Positions 1 to 6,119 of a stretch of 7,296 nt of DNA are shown in pieces. Position numbers and translations under genes: made by a program. Numbering within the stretch: position 1 is the stretch's first letter; each line of letters begins with the position of its first letter. This stretch comes from Actinomycetes bacterium (lineage in GTDB: Bacteria > Actinomycetota > Acidimicrobiia > Acidimicrobiales > Microtrichaceae): positions 1 through 7,296 of the forward strand of contig JAEVZA010000326.1 of assembly GCA_023392475.1 (NCBI GenBank), written 5' to 3'. Below the pieces are notes generated by a model. That model did no database searches and had not been told where the DNA came from. It saw only the letters and a program-made list of their open reading frames with translations.

Positions 1-1
1 C

Positions 2-40
2 ACCACGCTCGCGGTCGACGCCGGCGCGCTGACGAAGTAG
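2..40 (+). CDS. C-terminal end of an upstream gene (partial)
   Basis: The frame reads TTLAVDAGALTK and stops at TAG 38-40. All 12 sense codons end in G or C, as in the other genes here, and a strong hairpin follows the stop at once, so this is probably a real gene end. The rest lies outside the window. In Mycobacterium tuberculosis the helicase gene lhr (Rv3296) lies directly before nei (Rv3297), so an Lhr-type helicase is a possible identity. That is synteny-based inference only; twelve residues are too few to recognise a family. Confidence 0.45.
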   Translation, partial: TTLAVDAGALTK

Positions 41-68
41 CCGGCGCACGCTTGGCTCCTGCGCCGGC
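40..68 (+). terminator. Perfect 9-bp hairpin after the upstream stop codon
   Basis: GCCGGCGCA (40-48) pairs perfectly with TGCGCCGGC (60-68) around an 11-nt loop. The stem begins on the last base of the TAG stop at 38-40. There is no T-tract after it, so it is not a classical intrinsic terminator, although stem-only terminators are often proposed in high-GC actinobacteria. Its place at a gene end, 43 bp before the next start, supports a role in termination or 3'-end protection. Confidence 0.5.
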
Positions 69-93
69 CCGGCAGGGCTGGCCCCGTGGCGGC

Positions 94-101
94 GGGGGAA
101 G
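94..101 (+). promoter_or_regulatory. Ribosome binding site deciding the Nei start
   Basis: The purine run GGGGGAAG lies 9 nt before the GTG at 111 but abuts the ATG at 102. The spacing therefore favours GTG 111, in agreement with the need for proline at position 2 in this enzyme family. Confidence 0.5.
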
Positions 102-110
102 ATGGTGGCC

Positions 111-947
111 GTGCCCGAGGGCGACACCATCCACCGCACCGCGGCGAGGCTGCGGCCCGCGCTCGAGGGCCAGCGGCTGCTGCGGTTCGAGGCGTCGCGC
201 ATGGCCGGCACGAGGCCGCGGGTCGGCGAGACCATCGACACCGTCGAGGCCGTCGGCAAGCACCTGCTGATGCGGTTCTCCGGCGGGCTGACCCTCGAGA
301 CGCACATGCGGATGACCGGGTCGTGGCACCTGTACCGCAGCGGCGGGCCCGGCGGTCGGGGGGAGCGGTGGCGCAAGCCGGCCCACCTCGTGCGCTGCCG
401 GATCGACGTGCCCGACTGGACCGCCGTCTGCTTCTCGGCGCCGGTCGTGCGGACGTTCCCGACCGCCGCGAGCGGCACGGCCGTCGACCCGATCGGGCAC
501 CTCGGACCCGATCTTGCGGTGCCGGTCGACGACGAGGTCGTCGCCGAGTGCGTGCGGCGGATGGACGTGTCGGAACCGGACCGGGCGATCGGCGACGTGC
601 TGCTCGACCAGCGCGTCGCGAACGGCGTCGGCAACGTGTACCGGTCCGAGGTGTGCTGGGCGTGCCGGGTCTCGCCCTTCCGTGCGGTCGCCGAGGTGCC
701 CGAGTAACTGCGCGCCGAGCTGGTGCGGACCGCCGCCCGCCTGCTGCGGGCCAACCTCACGATGACGTCGCGCACGACCGTCCCCGGTGGGCTCGCCGTC
801 TACGGCCGGCGGGGCCGGCCGTGCCGGCGCTGCGGCACCGCGGTGCGGTCCGACCACCGCAGCGAGCACGCCCGCGTCGTCTACTGGTGCCCCACCTGCC
901 AGCCGGCGCCGACGGCGGGTGGTCGGGCTCAGGACAGCGGGAAGTAG
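111..947 (+). pseudogene. nei: Fpg/Nei-family DNA glycosylase (Nei2-like) with an in-frame TAA
   Basis: This is a base-excision-repair glycosylase/AP lyase that removes oxidised bases from DNA. An upstream in-frame ATG exists at 102, but GTG 111 gives MPEGDTIHRTA. The family needs Pro2 as nucleophile and Glu3 beside it, so 111 is the credible start. Visible landmarks are the beta-hairpin lysine (K50 in VGKHLL), THMRMTGSW (64-72), the H2TH region around LLDQRVANGVGNVYRSE, and a C-terminal Cys4 zinc finger (C238, C241, C260, C263). Codon 199 is TAA (705-707). It lies between the H2TH region and the zinc finger, so ordinary translation gives 198 residues without the finger that holds DNA. The frame continues without a shift to TAG 945-947 (278 codons, normal family length) with all motifs intact. 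A recent nonsense mutation or a base error fits; readthrough is less likely. The 3' end overlaps the convergent minus-strand gene by 19 bp. Confidence 0.85.
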
Positions 948-1939
948 CCGGGCACGCGCTGGTGCGGCGTGTCGAGGTACACCTTCGCCTCGGGCAGCCC
1001 GCCGAAGCGGCCGTGGCTCCAGCGCACCTCCACGTGGCCGGCGACCTCGAGCGTGGCGCGGTCGGCGCGGCGCCGGACCTCGGCCCGCCAGGCCACCCGC
1101 GCCTGGCCGGTGCCCTCGGCGGCCACGTCGAACGTGCGCAGCTCGAACGCCTGCCGCCAGTCCCACGGCGTGGCCACCCGGATGCGCAGCGAGTCCCGGG
1201 CCCCGGTGCCGAGCACGAAGTACGGCGCCGCGGCGAGCCGCAGGAGCCGCCACAGCATGGCGACGCGGTCGCGCTCGCCGGCGAGGTGGGCCTGCCACCG
1301 CGCGGCCGAGCCCGCCGAGGCGGCGACCGCGAGGTCGCGGTACGCCTCCGCGCACCCCTCCGCCCAGTCGCGCGGGATGCGGCCGCGCAGCTCCTTGCGC
1401 TGGGCGACGGTGAGCGACGTCACCCGCTCCGGCAGGTCGAGGTCGTGGCCGTGGGCGCGCCGCACGAGCTGGAACAGGCGCTGGTGCTCGGCCGGGGCGA
1501 CGACGTCGAACCAGTTCACCTCGGTCCGGCGGGCCTGCCCGCCGGTGAGGCACCGGTCGAACAGCGCATCGGGCGCGGAGTTGTGCAGCACCTGCGAGAG
1601 GTACTTGCAGCTGACGAGGTAGACGTGGTCGATCCGGAGGTCCGCGGGCACCACCTCGTCGCCCGGGTCGCGGTGCGGGCCCTTCCACTCGACCACCGCG
1701 GGCGGCCGGCACCGCAGGCCGTCCTCGGCGCGGAACAGGGCCCTGCCGTTGTTCCAGGCGGCCAGGAACTCCGCGTGGTGCTCGCGGCGGTCGTGGGCGT
1801 CGCGCAGCCGCGCCCACGTGGCGTCGTCGACGTTGCGGAGCTCGGTCGGGCGGTCGCCGAGCGGGGCGTCGGGGTCCTCGCGCCCGAGCGCGCCGAGGCC
1901 GGTCGCGATCTCGGTGATCTCGGTCCGAAGCGCCGGCAC
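929..1939 (-). CDS. Uncharacterised 336-residue protein with a possible PD-(D/E)XK-like core
   Basis: I do not recognise a named family. The protein is soluble, with no signal peptide or membrane segment, and is rich in Trp and Arg. The most motif-like stretch is residues 82-118: VVEWKG (82-87), then D100-L-R-I-D104-HVYLVS-C-K112-Y. An acidic residue, a hydrophobic strand and then S-x-K resembles the strand pair of PD-(D/E)XK nucleases, with Ser in place of the usual Glu/Asp. The fold is inference only. The middle (150-240) looks helical, and the end (250-336) looks strand-rich, ending PGYFPLS. The start is GTG 1939: the frame is closed by a TGA at 1949-1951, and the two ATGs just upstream are in another frame. 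The ribosome site is weak. The gene is divergent from the isomerase-like gene (64-bp spacer) and its 3' end runs 19 bp into the glycosylase frame. Confidence 0.8.
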   Translation of the reverse strand: MPALRTEITEIATGLGALGREDPDAPLGDRPTELRNVDDATWARLRDAHDRREHHAEFLAAWNNGRALFRAEDGLRCRPPAVVEWKGPHRDPGDEVVPADLRIDHVYLVSCKYLSQVLHNSAPDALFDRCLTGGQARRTEVNWFDVVAPAEHQRLFQLVRRAHGHDLDLPERVTSLTVAQRKELRGRIPRDWAEGCAEAYRDLAVAASAGSAARWQAHLAGERDRVAMLWRLLRLAAAPYFVLGTGARDSLRIRVATPWDWRQAFELRTFDVAAEGTGQARVAWRAEVRRRADRATLEVAGHVEVRWSHGRFGGLPEAKVYLDTPHQRVPGYFPLS

Positions 1940-1991
1940 GGCCGTCCATCATGGCCGCTCCGGCCCGGTCCCCCGGCCCCGCGGCGACGGC

Positions 1992-1997
1992 TACGGT
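1992..1997 (+). promoter_or_regulatory. Possible -10 box for a leaderless transcript
   Basis: TACGGT fits the actinobacterial TAnnnT -10 pattern. It ends 6 nt before the ATG at 2004, so a start of transcription 7 nt after the box would fall on the A of the start codon. No Shine-Dalgarno sequence lies before this ATG, as expected for leaderless mRNA. No clear -35 box is seen. A six-base match in a 64-bp spacer can arise by chance. Confidence 0.4.
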
Positions 1998-2003
1998 GCG
2001 GCC

Positions 2004-2390
2004 ATGCCCACCGTCGAGGAGATGCAGGACACCGTCCGGCGCTACGCCGCCGCCCACTCGGCCGGCGACATCGACGCCGTCGCCGCGGTCTTCGCGTCGG
2101 ACGCGATCGTCGCGGACCCGGTCGACCAACCGGCCCACGCCGGACGCGACGCGATCCGCGCCTTCTTCGCGGGGACCCACGAGTTCCTCGACGCGATGGA
2201 CCTGCGCATCACCGGACCGATCCGCGCCGTCGACCGGTGGGCGGCCGTGCCGTTCCAGGCCGTGTCCACGATGGGCGACTCGAAGGTGGCGGTGGACATC
2301 ATCGACGTCTTCACGTTCGGCGACGACGGCCTGGTCACCGAGATGCGGGCGTACTGGTCGACCGCCGACATCCGCCCGTACGAGGACTGA
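2004..2390 (+). CDS. Ketosteroid isomerase-like protein (SnoaL/NTF2 fold)
   Basis: This 128-residue protein has the length and fold signature of steroid delta-5-3-ketoisomerase, which moves a C=C double bond in 3-oxo steroids. The N-terminal pattern RRYAAAHSAGDIDAVAAVF, followed by SDAIVADPVD, aligns without gaps with the Comamonas testosteroni enzyme as I recall it. It keeps Tyr14 and the general base Asp38 at the same numbers. The third catalytic acid (Asp99 there) corresponds to Asp101 in IIDVFTF, a shift of two residues. All three catalytic residues are thus present, which is more than most SnoaL-like proteins show. The start ATG 2004 is set by this alignment, although the frame is open further upstream. 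The protein is cytosolic with no signal peptide. The real substrate is unknown and no other steroid gene is in the window, so another small-molecule role is possible. Confidence 0.85.
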   Translation: MPTVEEMQDTVRRYAAAHSAGDIDAVAAVFASDAIVADPVDQPAHAGRDAIRAFFAGTHEFLDAMDLRITGPIRAVDRWAAVPFQAVSTMGDSKVAVDIIDVFTFGDDGLVTEMRAYWSTADIRPYED

Positions 2391-2674
2391 GCGGAGCCGA
2401 GCTGCTCACCGCGCTCGTCGCGCTCGCCCTCGTCGCGCTCGGCGCGCTCGGCGTGTGGGTCGCCTGGCGGGGCAGCCACGGCGACGAGGCCGACCGCCGG
2501 GCCGCCACGCCCACCGGGCTCGCGGGAGGCGTGCTGGTGCTCGCCGGTGTGGCCGTCGGCGTGTCGGGCGCGAGCTCGCCGCCGGGGGTGGTGGCGATCG
2601 TGGTGGCCGTGCTCGCGGTGGTGGTCGGCGGAGCGGCCCGGTTCAGCGCCGCTCGCGGCGCCACACGAGCTTGA
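2387..2674 (+). CDS. Small three-helix membrane protein, start uncertain
   Basis: The frame encodes three hydrophobic segments, at about residues 6-27, 44-62 and 67-84. A charged Arg/Asp/Glu loop (28-38) lies between the first two, and the tail is short and basic. This pattern, with G/C at almost every third position, argues for real coding. No ATG, GTG or TTG precedes the first helix in a sensible place. Candidates are CTG 2387, which overlaps the isomerase stop as CTGA, or CTG 2402, which has GGAG at 2393-2396 five bases before it. The first ordinary start, GTG 2453, would remove most of helix 1. The coordinates given use CTG 2387 (95 residues). It is probably co-transcribed with the isomerase-like gene. 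Its last 32 bp overlap the convergent DUF3052-type gene. Function unknown. Confidence 0.5.
   Translation: MSGAELLTALVALALVALGALGVWVAWRGSHGDEADRRAATPTGLAGGVLVLAGVAVGVSGASSPPGVVAIVVAVLAVVVGGAARFSAARGATRA
2631..2654. terminator. Weak candidate bidirectional hairpin at a convergent gene junction
   Basis: GAGCGGC (2631-2637) pairs perfectly with GCCGCTC (2648-2654) around a 10-nt loop. The loop contains the stop codon of the minus-strand DUF3052-type gene, and the plus-strand membrane protein frame runs through the hairpin and ends 20 bp later. There is no T-tract on either strand. A 7-bp inverted repeat is common by chance at this base composition, so only the position makes it worth listing. 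Confidence 0.25.
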
Positions 2675-3050
2675 GGCCCGACCACACGTCGTCGATCGCG
2701 CACACCTTGACGTCGACGAGCCCGAGCGGGAGCGCCACCTCGCGCACGACGTCCTCGGTCACGTCCGTCGGCACCTTCGACGCCCGCTTCGGCCACGCCA
2801 CCCAGGCCGCGCCGTCGGGGTGGACGGCCCGGCCGAGCGCCTCGATGCGCCGGGCGAGGTCGACACGGCGCACGTGGTAGCTGACGACGACGTCGAGGTG
2901 GCCGCCGAGCCGGCGCCGCACGGTGATGCCGTCGGGGAGCGTGGCCAGCGGGTCGTCGTAGCCGCCGGGCGGCCCGAGCAGCGCGACGACCGCGCCCTCG
3001 GCGATGCCGAGCTTCGCCGGGAGGGGCGTGCCGGAGTAGCCCGCGGCCAC
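2643..3050 (-). CDS. DUF3052-type protein
   Basis: This 135-residue soluble protein matches the actinobacterial DUF3052-type pattern. It opens MAAGYSGTPLPAKLGI, has LPDGITVRR in the middle (38-46), WVAWPK at 83-88, VPTDVTEDVVREVAL at 93-107, and ends with VDVKVCAIDDVWSGLKLV (112-129). The length is normal and the gene is intact. No enzymatic function is established for the family to my knowledge. The alternating strands and helices look like a Rossmann-type or methyltransferase-like core, but there is no clear cofactor motif. The start GTG 3050 has GGAG six bases upstream, and the gap to the stop of the preceding split-barrel gene is 13 bp. It is the last gene of the minus-strand operon. Confidence 0.85.
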   Translation of the reverse strand: MAAGYSGTPLPAKLGIAEGAVVALLGPPGGYDDPLATLPDGITVRRRLGGHLDVVVSYHVRRVDLARRIEALGRAVHPDGAAWVAWPKRASKVPTDVTEDVVREVALPLGLVDVKVCAIDDVWSGLKLVWRRERR

Positions 3051-3063
3051 CGTGCGCTCCGGG

Positions 3064-3453
3064 TCAGCCCCGGCCGAGCACGCGGTCGACCGCGATCTCG
3101 ATGGCGACCCGATCGGCCCGGTCGCCGGGCGTCCGGTAGCGCGCCGCGTAGCCGGCGACCGCGTCGGCGACGCGCCCGGGGTCGTCGGTCACGGTGATCG
3201 CGCCCTCGAGCGTCAGCCAGCGACCGCCGTCCACCTGGCAGACCGCGCCGCGGCCGCCGCGGCGGGCGTTGGCCACCTTGGCCGACGGCTCGAAGGTGAT
3301 GATGCGGACCAGCCGCTCGGCGGCGTCGTAGGAGAACCCGACCGGCACGACGTGCGGGGATCCGTCGGCGCGCGTGGTGCTCAGCGTGGCGAGGTGCCGC
3401 TCCGAGAGGAACGCGAGCACCTCGTCGGGCAGCTCGGCGGGGTCGAGGGCCAC
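3064..3453 (-). CDS. F420-type split-barrel (PPOX-like) oxidoreductase, Rv2074-like
   Basis: This 129-residue protein belongs to the pyridoxamine-phosphate-oxidase-like split-barrel fold. It closely resembles M. tuberculosis Rv2074, described as an F420-dependent biliverdin reductase. Shared stretches, from memory, include FLSERHLA (15-22), DGSPHVVPVGF (30-40), K59/N62, QVDGGRWLTLEG (73-84) and RYRTP (105-109) followed by RVAIE (115-119). The frame is open up to 3537, but that would overlap the permease gene. GTG 3453 has GGAG six bases before it, lies 23 bp after the permease stop, and gives an N-terminus of the same kind as Rv2074. The protein would reduce a substrate with coenzyme F420H2 in the cytosol. 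Biliverdin is only one option, because family members differ in substrate. It is co-oriented with, and probably co-transcribed with, the ABC genes upstream and the DUF3052-type gene downstream. Confidence 0.85.
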   Translation of the reverse strand: MALDPAELPDEVLAFLSERHLATLSTTRADGSPHVVPVGFSYDAAERLVRIITFEPSAKVANARRGGRGAVCQVDGGRWLTLEGAITVTDDPGRVADAVAGYAARYRTPGDRADRVAIEIAVDRVLGRG

Positions 3454-3459
3454 GTCGAT

Positions 3460-3463
3460 CTCC
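3460..3463 (-). promoter_or_regulatory. Ribosome binding site setting the start of the Rv2074-like gene
   Basis: GGAG on the minus strand is placed 6 nt before GTG 3453 and lies in the 23-bp gap after the permease stop. It supports the shorter 129-residue form over a version that would run into the permease gene. Confidence 0.6.
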
Positions 3464-3476
3464 GTCGATGCCGGCG

Positions 3477-6119
3477 TCAGGTCGAGGCCACGGCGGCCAG
3501 GATGTCCAGCCGCGCCGCCCGGCGCGACGGGAGCCACGCCGCGAGCAGGCCGGCGAGCGCGGCCACCACCACGATCGCCACGAGCTGCACGATCGGCAGG
3601 TGGTACGTCAGGATGCCCGGGTTGTTCGCGGCGATCGCCACGGTCAGGGCGACGGAGAACAGGATCCCGATCACGAGCCCGATCAGCGTGCCGAAGATGG
3701 CGATGATGGCGGCCTCGATGCGCACGGTCCGGCGCAGCTGGCGGCGGCTCATGCCGACGGCGCGCAGCAGCCCGAGCTCACGCGTCCGCTCGAGCACCGA
3801 CAGCGACAACGTGTTGGCGATGCCCACGAGGGCGATGATGATCGCGAGGCCCAGCAGCGCGTAGATGATGAACAGGAACGTGTTGATGGGGCCGGTCTGC
3901 GCGTCGATGTACTGCTGCAGGTCCTGGACCTGCACCGTCGGCGAGTCCTTCACGATCTCGTCCAGCTGGTGGCGGAGCGTGGTGAGGTTCGTGCCGTCCT
4001 TGGCCGTCACGTAGATCTGCGCGTCCACGTTGAACAGCGGGAGCGCGTTCTTCTCGTACGTGGTCATCGGCATCCAGATGTTGCCCTGGCCCACGTTCTT
4101 CTCGAAGATGACCGCCACCTTCAGGCGCTGCTCGCCCGTGGCCGCGAAGTAGACGGGGATCTCGTCGCCGAGCTTCCAGTCGCGCTGCTCCGCGTAGTGT
4201 TGGTTGACGGCGATGGTGCCGTCGACGAGGTCCGACGGCGAGCCCTGCAGCGTGCCTGCGTCGATGGTCTTGAACCACGTGCCGGGCTCGACCCCGAGGG
4301 CGAACGTCTGGTCGCCCGCGGGCGCGGCGTCGGTCGAGCCGATCTGGCCGGCGATCGTGGTGGTCGTGGTGCCGGCGGCGTCCTCCCGGGCCTTCGCGTC
4401 GAGCAGCGTGAGGAACGAGAAGCGCACGGGGCTGACCATGGCCACGTCGGGCAGCTCCCGCACCCGGTCCGCCGTGTCCTTCGGGATCGCCCCGAACGAC
4501 GTGACCGAGGCGGTGGCGACCACGTAGTCGGCGTTGATCGAGCTCTTGATCGTGGTGTCGGCGGTGTACTTGATCGACGACGCCACGATGGCGATCACGA
4601 CCACGAGCGTGACGCCGATCGTGAGGGCGGCGGCGGTGGCGGAGGTCCGCTTCGGGTTGCGGGCCGCGTTCTGGCCGGCCAACCGCCCGGTGATGCGGCC
4701 CCGTGCCGAGAACGGCGAGGCGAGCAAGCGGCTCACCGGCGCCGCGATGAGCGGTCCGAGGATCACGGCGACCGAGACGAGCAGGAGGACGGCGCCGATG
4801 CCGACCATCGGGAGGTTCGAGCCGGCGAGCCCGAAGCCGAGCAGCGCGACGCCGCCGACGACCATGATCGCCCCCCACACCTTGCGGGCGGTCGAGAGGT
4901 CGGCCCGGTCGAGCGACACCTCGTTGAGGGCCGCGATCGGCGGCACCTTCGTGGACCGCCAGGCGGGGATGATCGCCGAGAGCGCGGTGATCCCCACGCC
5001 GATCACGAACGCGAGCACGACGGTGCCGACGGTCAGACCCGGCACGGTCGAGTCGACCGTGAAGAAGTTGCTCATCAACGACAGCAGCCCCGCGGCCAGC
5101 AGCATCCCGAGCAGCAGGCCGAGGACGGACGCGATCAGCCCGATGAGCAGCGCCTCGAACATGGTGGCGCCGAGCACCTGGCGCCGGCGCGCCCCGACGG
5201 CGCGGAGCAGCGCCGTCTCGCGCGTCCGCTGGGCGACGATGATCGAGAAGGTGTTGTAGATGATGAAGATCGAGACGAAGAGCGCGATGTAGCCGAAGAC
5301 GCCCACGAACGTGCCGAGGATGTCCACGAACTGCGAGATCTGCTCCTGGCTCTCCTTGGTGAACGCATCGCCCGTGAGGACCTGCGTGTCGGGGAGGGCC
5401 TTCGCCAGCGAGCGGGCCAGCTCCTCCTGCGACACGCCCTCGTCGGCCGCCACCGCGACGTAGTTGAACCGGCCCTCCTGCTGCGACAGCCGCTGGGCCG
5501 TCGGCGTCGTGAACATGAGCGGCTTCGCGCCGCTCGACTGGGTGCCGTCGGGCCCGAGCCCGAGCAGCCCGACGAGCTTGAACCGCTCCGTGCCCTGCTG
5601 GTTCGTCGCGATCGTGACCTCGTCGCCGACCCGCAGCCCGAGGTCCCCCGCGGTCTTGAAGTCGAGCGCGACCTCGTCGTCCGCCTGGGGTCCGCGGCCG
5701 TCGGTGAGCGTGCCGAAGCGCAGGTCCTTGTCCTGGAGCCAGTTGTAGGTGATCGTCGGCGGCCCGAAGCCGCCGCCGAAGACCTTGCCCTGGGCGTCCA
5801 CGAGCTCGGCGCCGCCCTGGGCCTCGATCACGCCCTGCGAGGCGCGGACCCCCTGCACCTTCGCGACCTCGTCGGCGACCGACGCGGGGATGGCGGGTCG
5901 CAGCGGCTGGCCGAACGGCGTCTGCTGGGTGTTGGGGGAGCGGACGACCGCGTCGATCCCCGAGTACACGTCGCCGACGAGCCCCTTGATCGAGTTGCTG
6001 AGGCTGGTCGACAGCAGCTGCGTGCCGGTCAGGAACGCGATGCCGAGGACGATCGCGATGCTGGTGGTGACCAGGCGGCGCTTGCGGGCCATCAGGTCCT
6101 TGAACGCGACGCGGAGCAT
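3477..6119 (-). CDS. ABC transporter permease with two FtsX domains
   Basis: This 880-residue integral membrane protein is the partner of the ATPase directly upstream. Its layout is duplicated. Helix 1 (about 16-36) is followed by an outer domain (about 40-265). The first FtsX domain has helices near 272-296, 318-348 and 361-386. A linker with two helices (about 415-432, 436-460) and another at about 495-516 come next. A second outer domain (about 517-745) and the second FtsX domain (helices near 747-775, 800-830, 843-863) complete it. Both FtsX domains carry the same cytoplasmic coupling motif, RTRETALLRAVGARRRQ (298-314) and RTRELGLLRAVGMSRRQ (778-794), which docks on the ATPase. This is the MacB/LolCE-type mechanotransmission class: outer domains move on ATP hydrolysis, and the family exports peptides, lipids or lipoproteins or controls envelope enzymes. 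The substrate cannot be told. The ATG at 6119 overlaps the ATPase stop as TGATG, which suggests translational coupling. Confidence 0.95.
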   Translation of the reverse strand: MLRVAFKDLMARKRRLVTTSIAIVLGIAFLTGTQLLSTSLSNSIKGLVGDVYSGIDAVVRSPNTQQTPFGQPLRPAIPASVADEVAKVQGVRASQGVIEAQGGAELVDAQGKVFGGGFGPPTITYNWLQDKDLRFGTLTDGRGPQADDEVALDFKTAGDLGLRVGDEVTIATNQQGTERFKLVGLLGLGPDGTQSSGAKPLMFTTPTAQRLSQQEGRFNYVAVAADEGVSQEELARSLAKALPDTQVLTGDAFTKESQEQISQFVDILGTFVGVFGYIALFVSIFIIYNTFSIIVAQRTRETALLRAVGARRRQVLGATMFEALLIGLIASVLGLLLGMLLAAGLLSLMSNFFTVDSTVPGLTVGTVVLAFVIGVGITALSAIIPAWRSTKVPPIAALNEVSLDRADLSTARKVWGAIMVVGGVALLGFGLAGSNLPMVGIGAVLLLVSVAVILGPLIAAPVSRLLASPFSARGRITGRLAGQNAARNPKRTSATAAALTIGVTLVVVIAIVASSIKYTADTTIKSSINADYVVATASVTSFGAIPKDTADRVRELPDVAMVSPVRFSFLTLLDAKAREDAAGTTTTTIAGQIGSTDAAPAGDQTFALGVEPGTWFKTIDAGTLQGSPSDLVDGTIAVNQHYAEQRDWKLGDEIPVYFAATGEQRLKVAVIFEKNVGQGNIWMPMTTYEKNALPLFNVDAQIYVTAKDGTNLTTLRHQLDEIVKDSPTVQVQDLQQYIDAQTGPINTFLFIIYALLGLAIIIALVGIANTLSLSVLERTRELGLLRAVGMSRRQLRRTVRIEAAIIAIFGTLIGLVIGILFSVALTVAIAANNPGILTYHLPIVQLVAIVVVAALAGLLAAWLPSRRAARLDILAAVAST

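Noticed and set aside
1..49. Divergent minus-strand gene start at GTG 47-49 with AGGAG six bases upstream
   Set aside because: The AGGAG lies in the loop and stem of the perfect hairpin, the codons (CTA, CTT, CGT) do not fit the local GC-ending usage, and the plus-strand gene end fits better. It cannot be fully excluded with only 49 bases visible.
86..2380. Long plus-strand frame through the glycosylase, the unknown protein and the isomerase
   Set aside because: It is an out-of-frame shadow rich in Arg, Ala and Gly across three genes with better support. Only its last part, from about 2387, looks like a real membrane protein.
2335..2796. Minus-strand frame opposite the small membrane protein
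   Set aside because: Its product is low-complexity Ala/Thr/Ser/Pro and Arg runs with no domain pattern, while the plus strand shows three clean hydrophobic segments.
3454..3537. Longer form of the Rv2074-like protein
   Set aside because: It would overlap the end of the permease gene, and the extra residues look like frame-shifted permease sequence. GTG 3453 has a good ribosome site.
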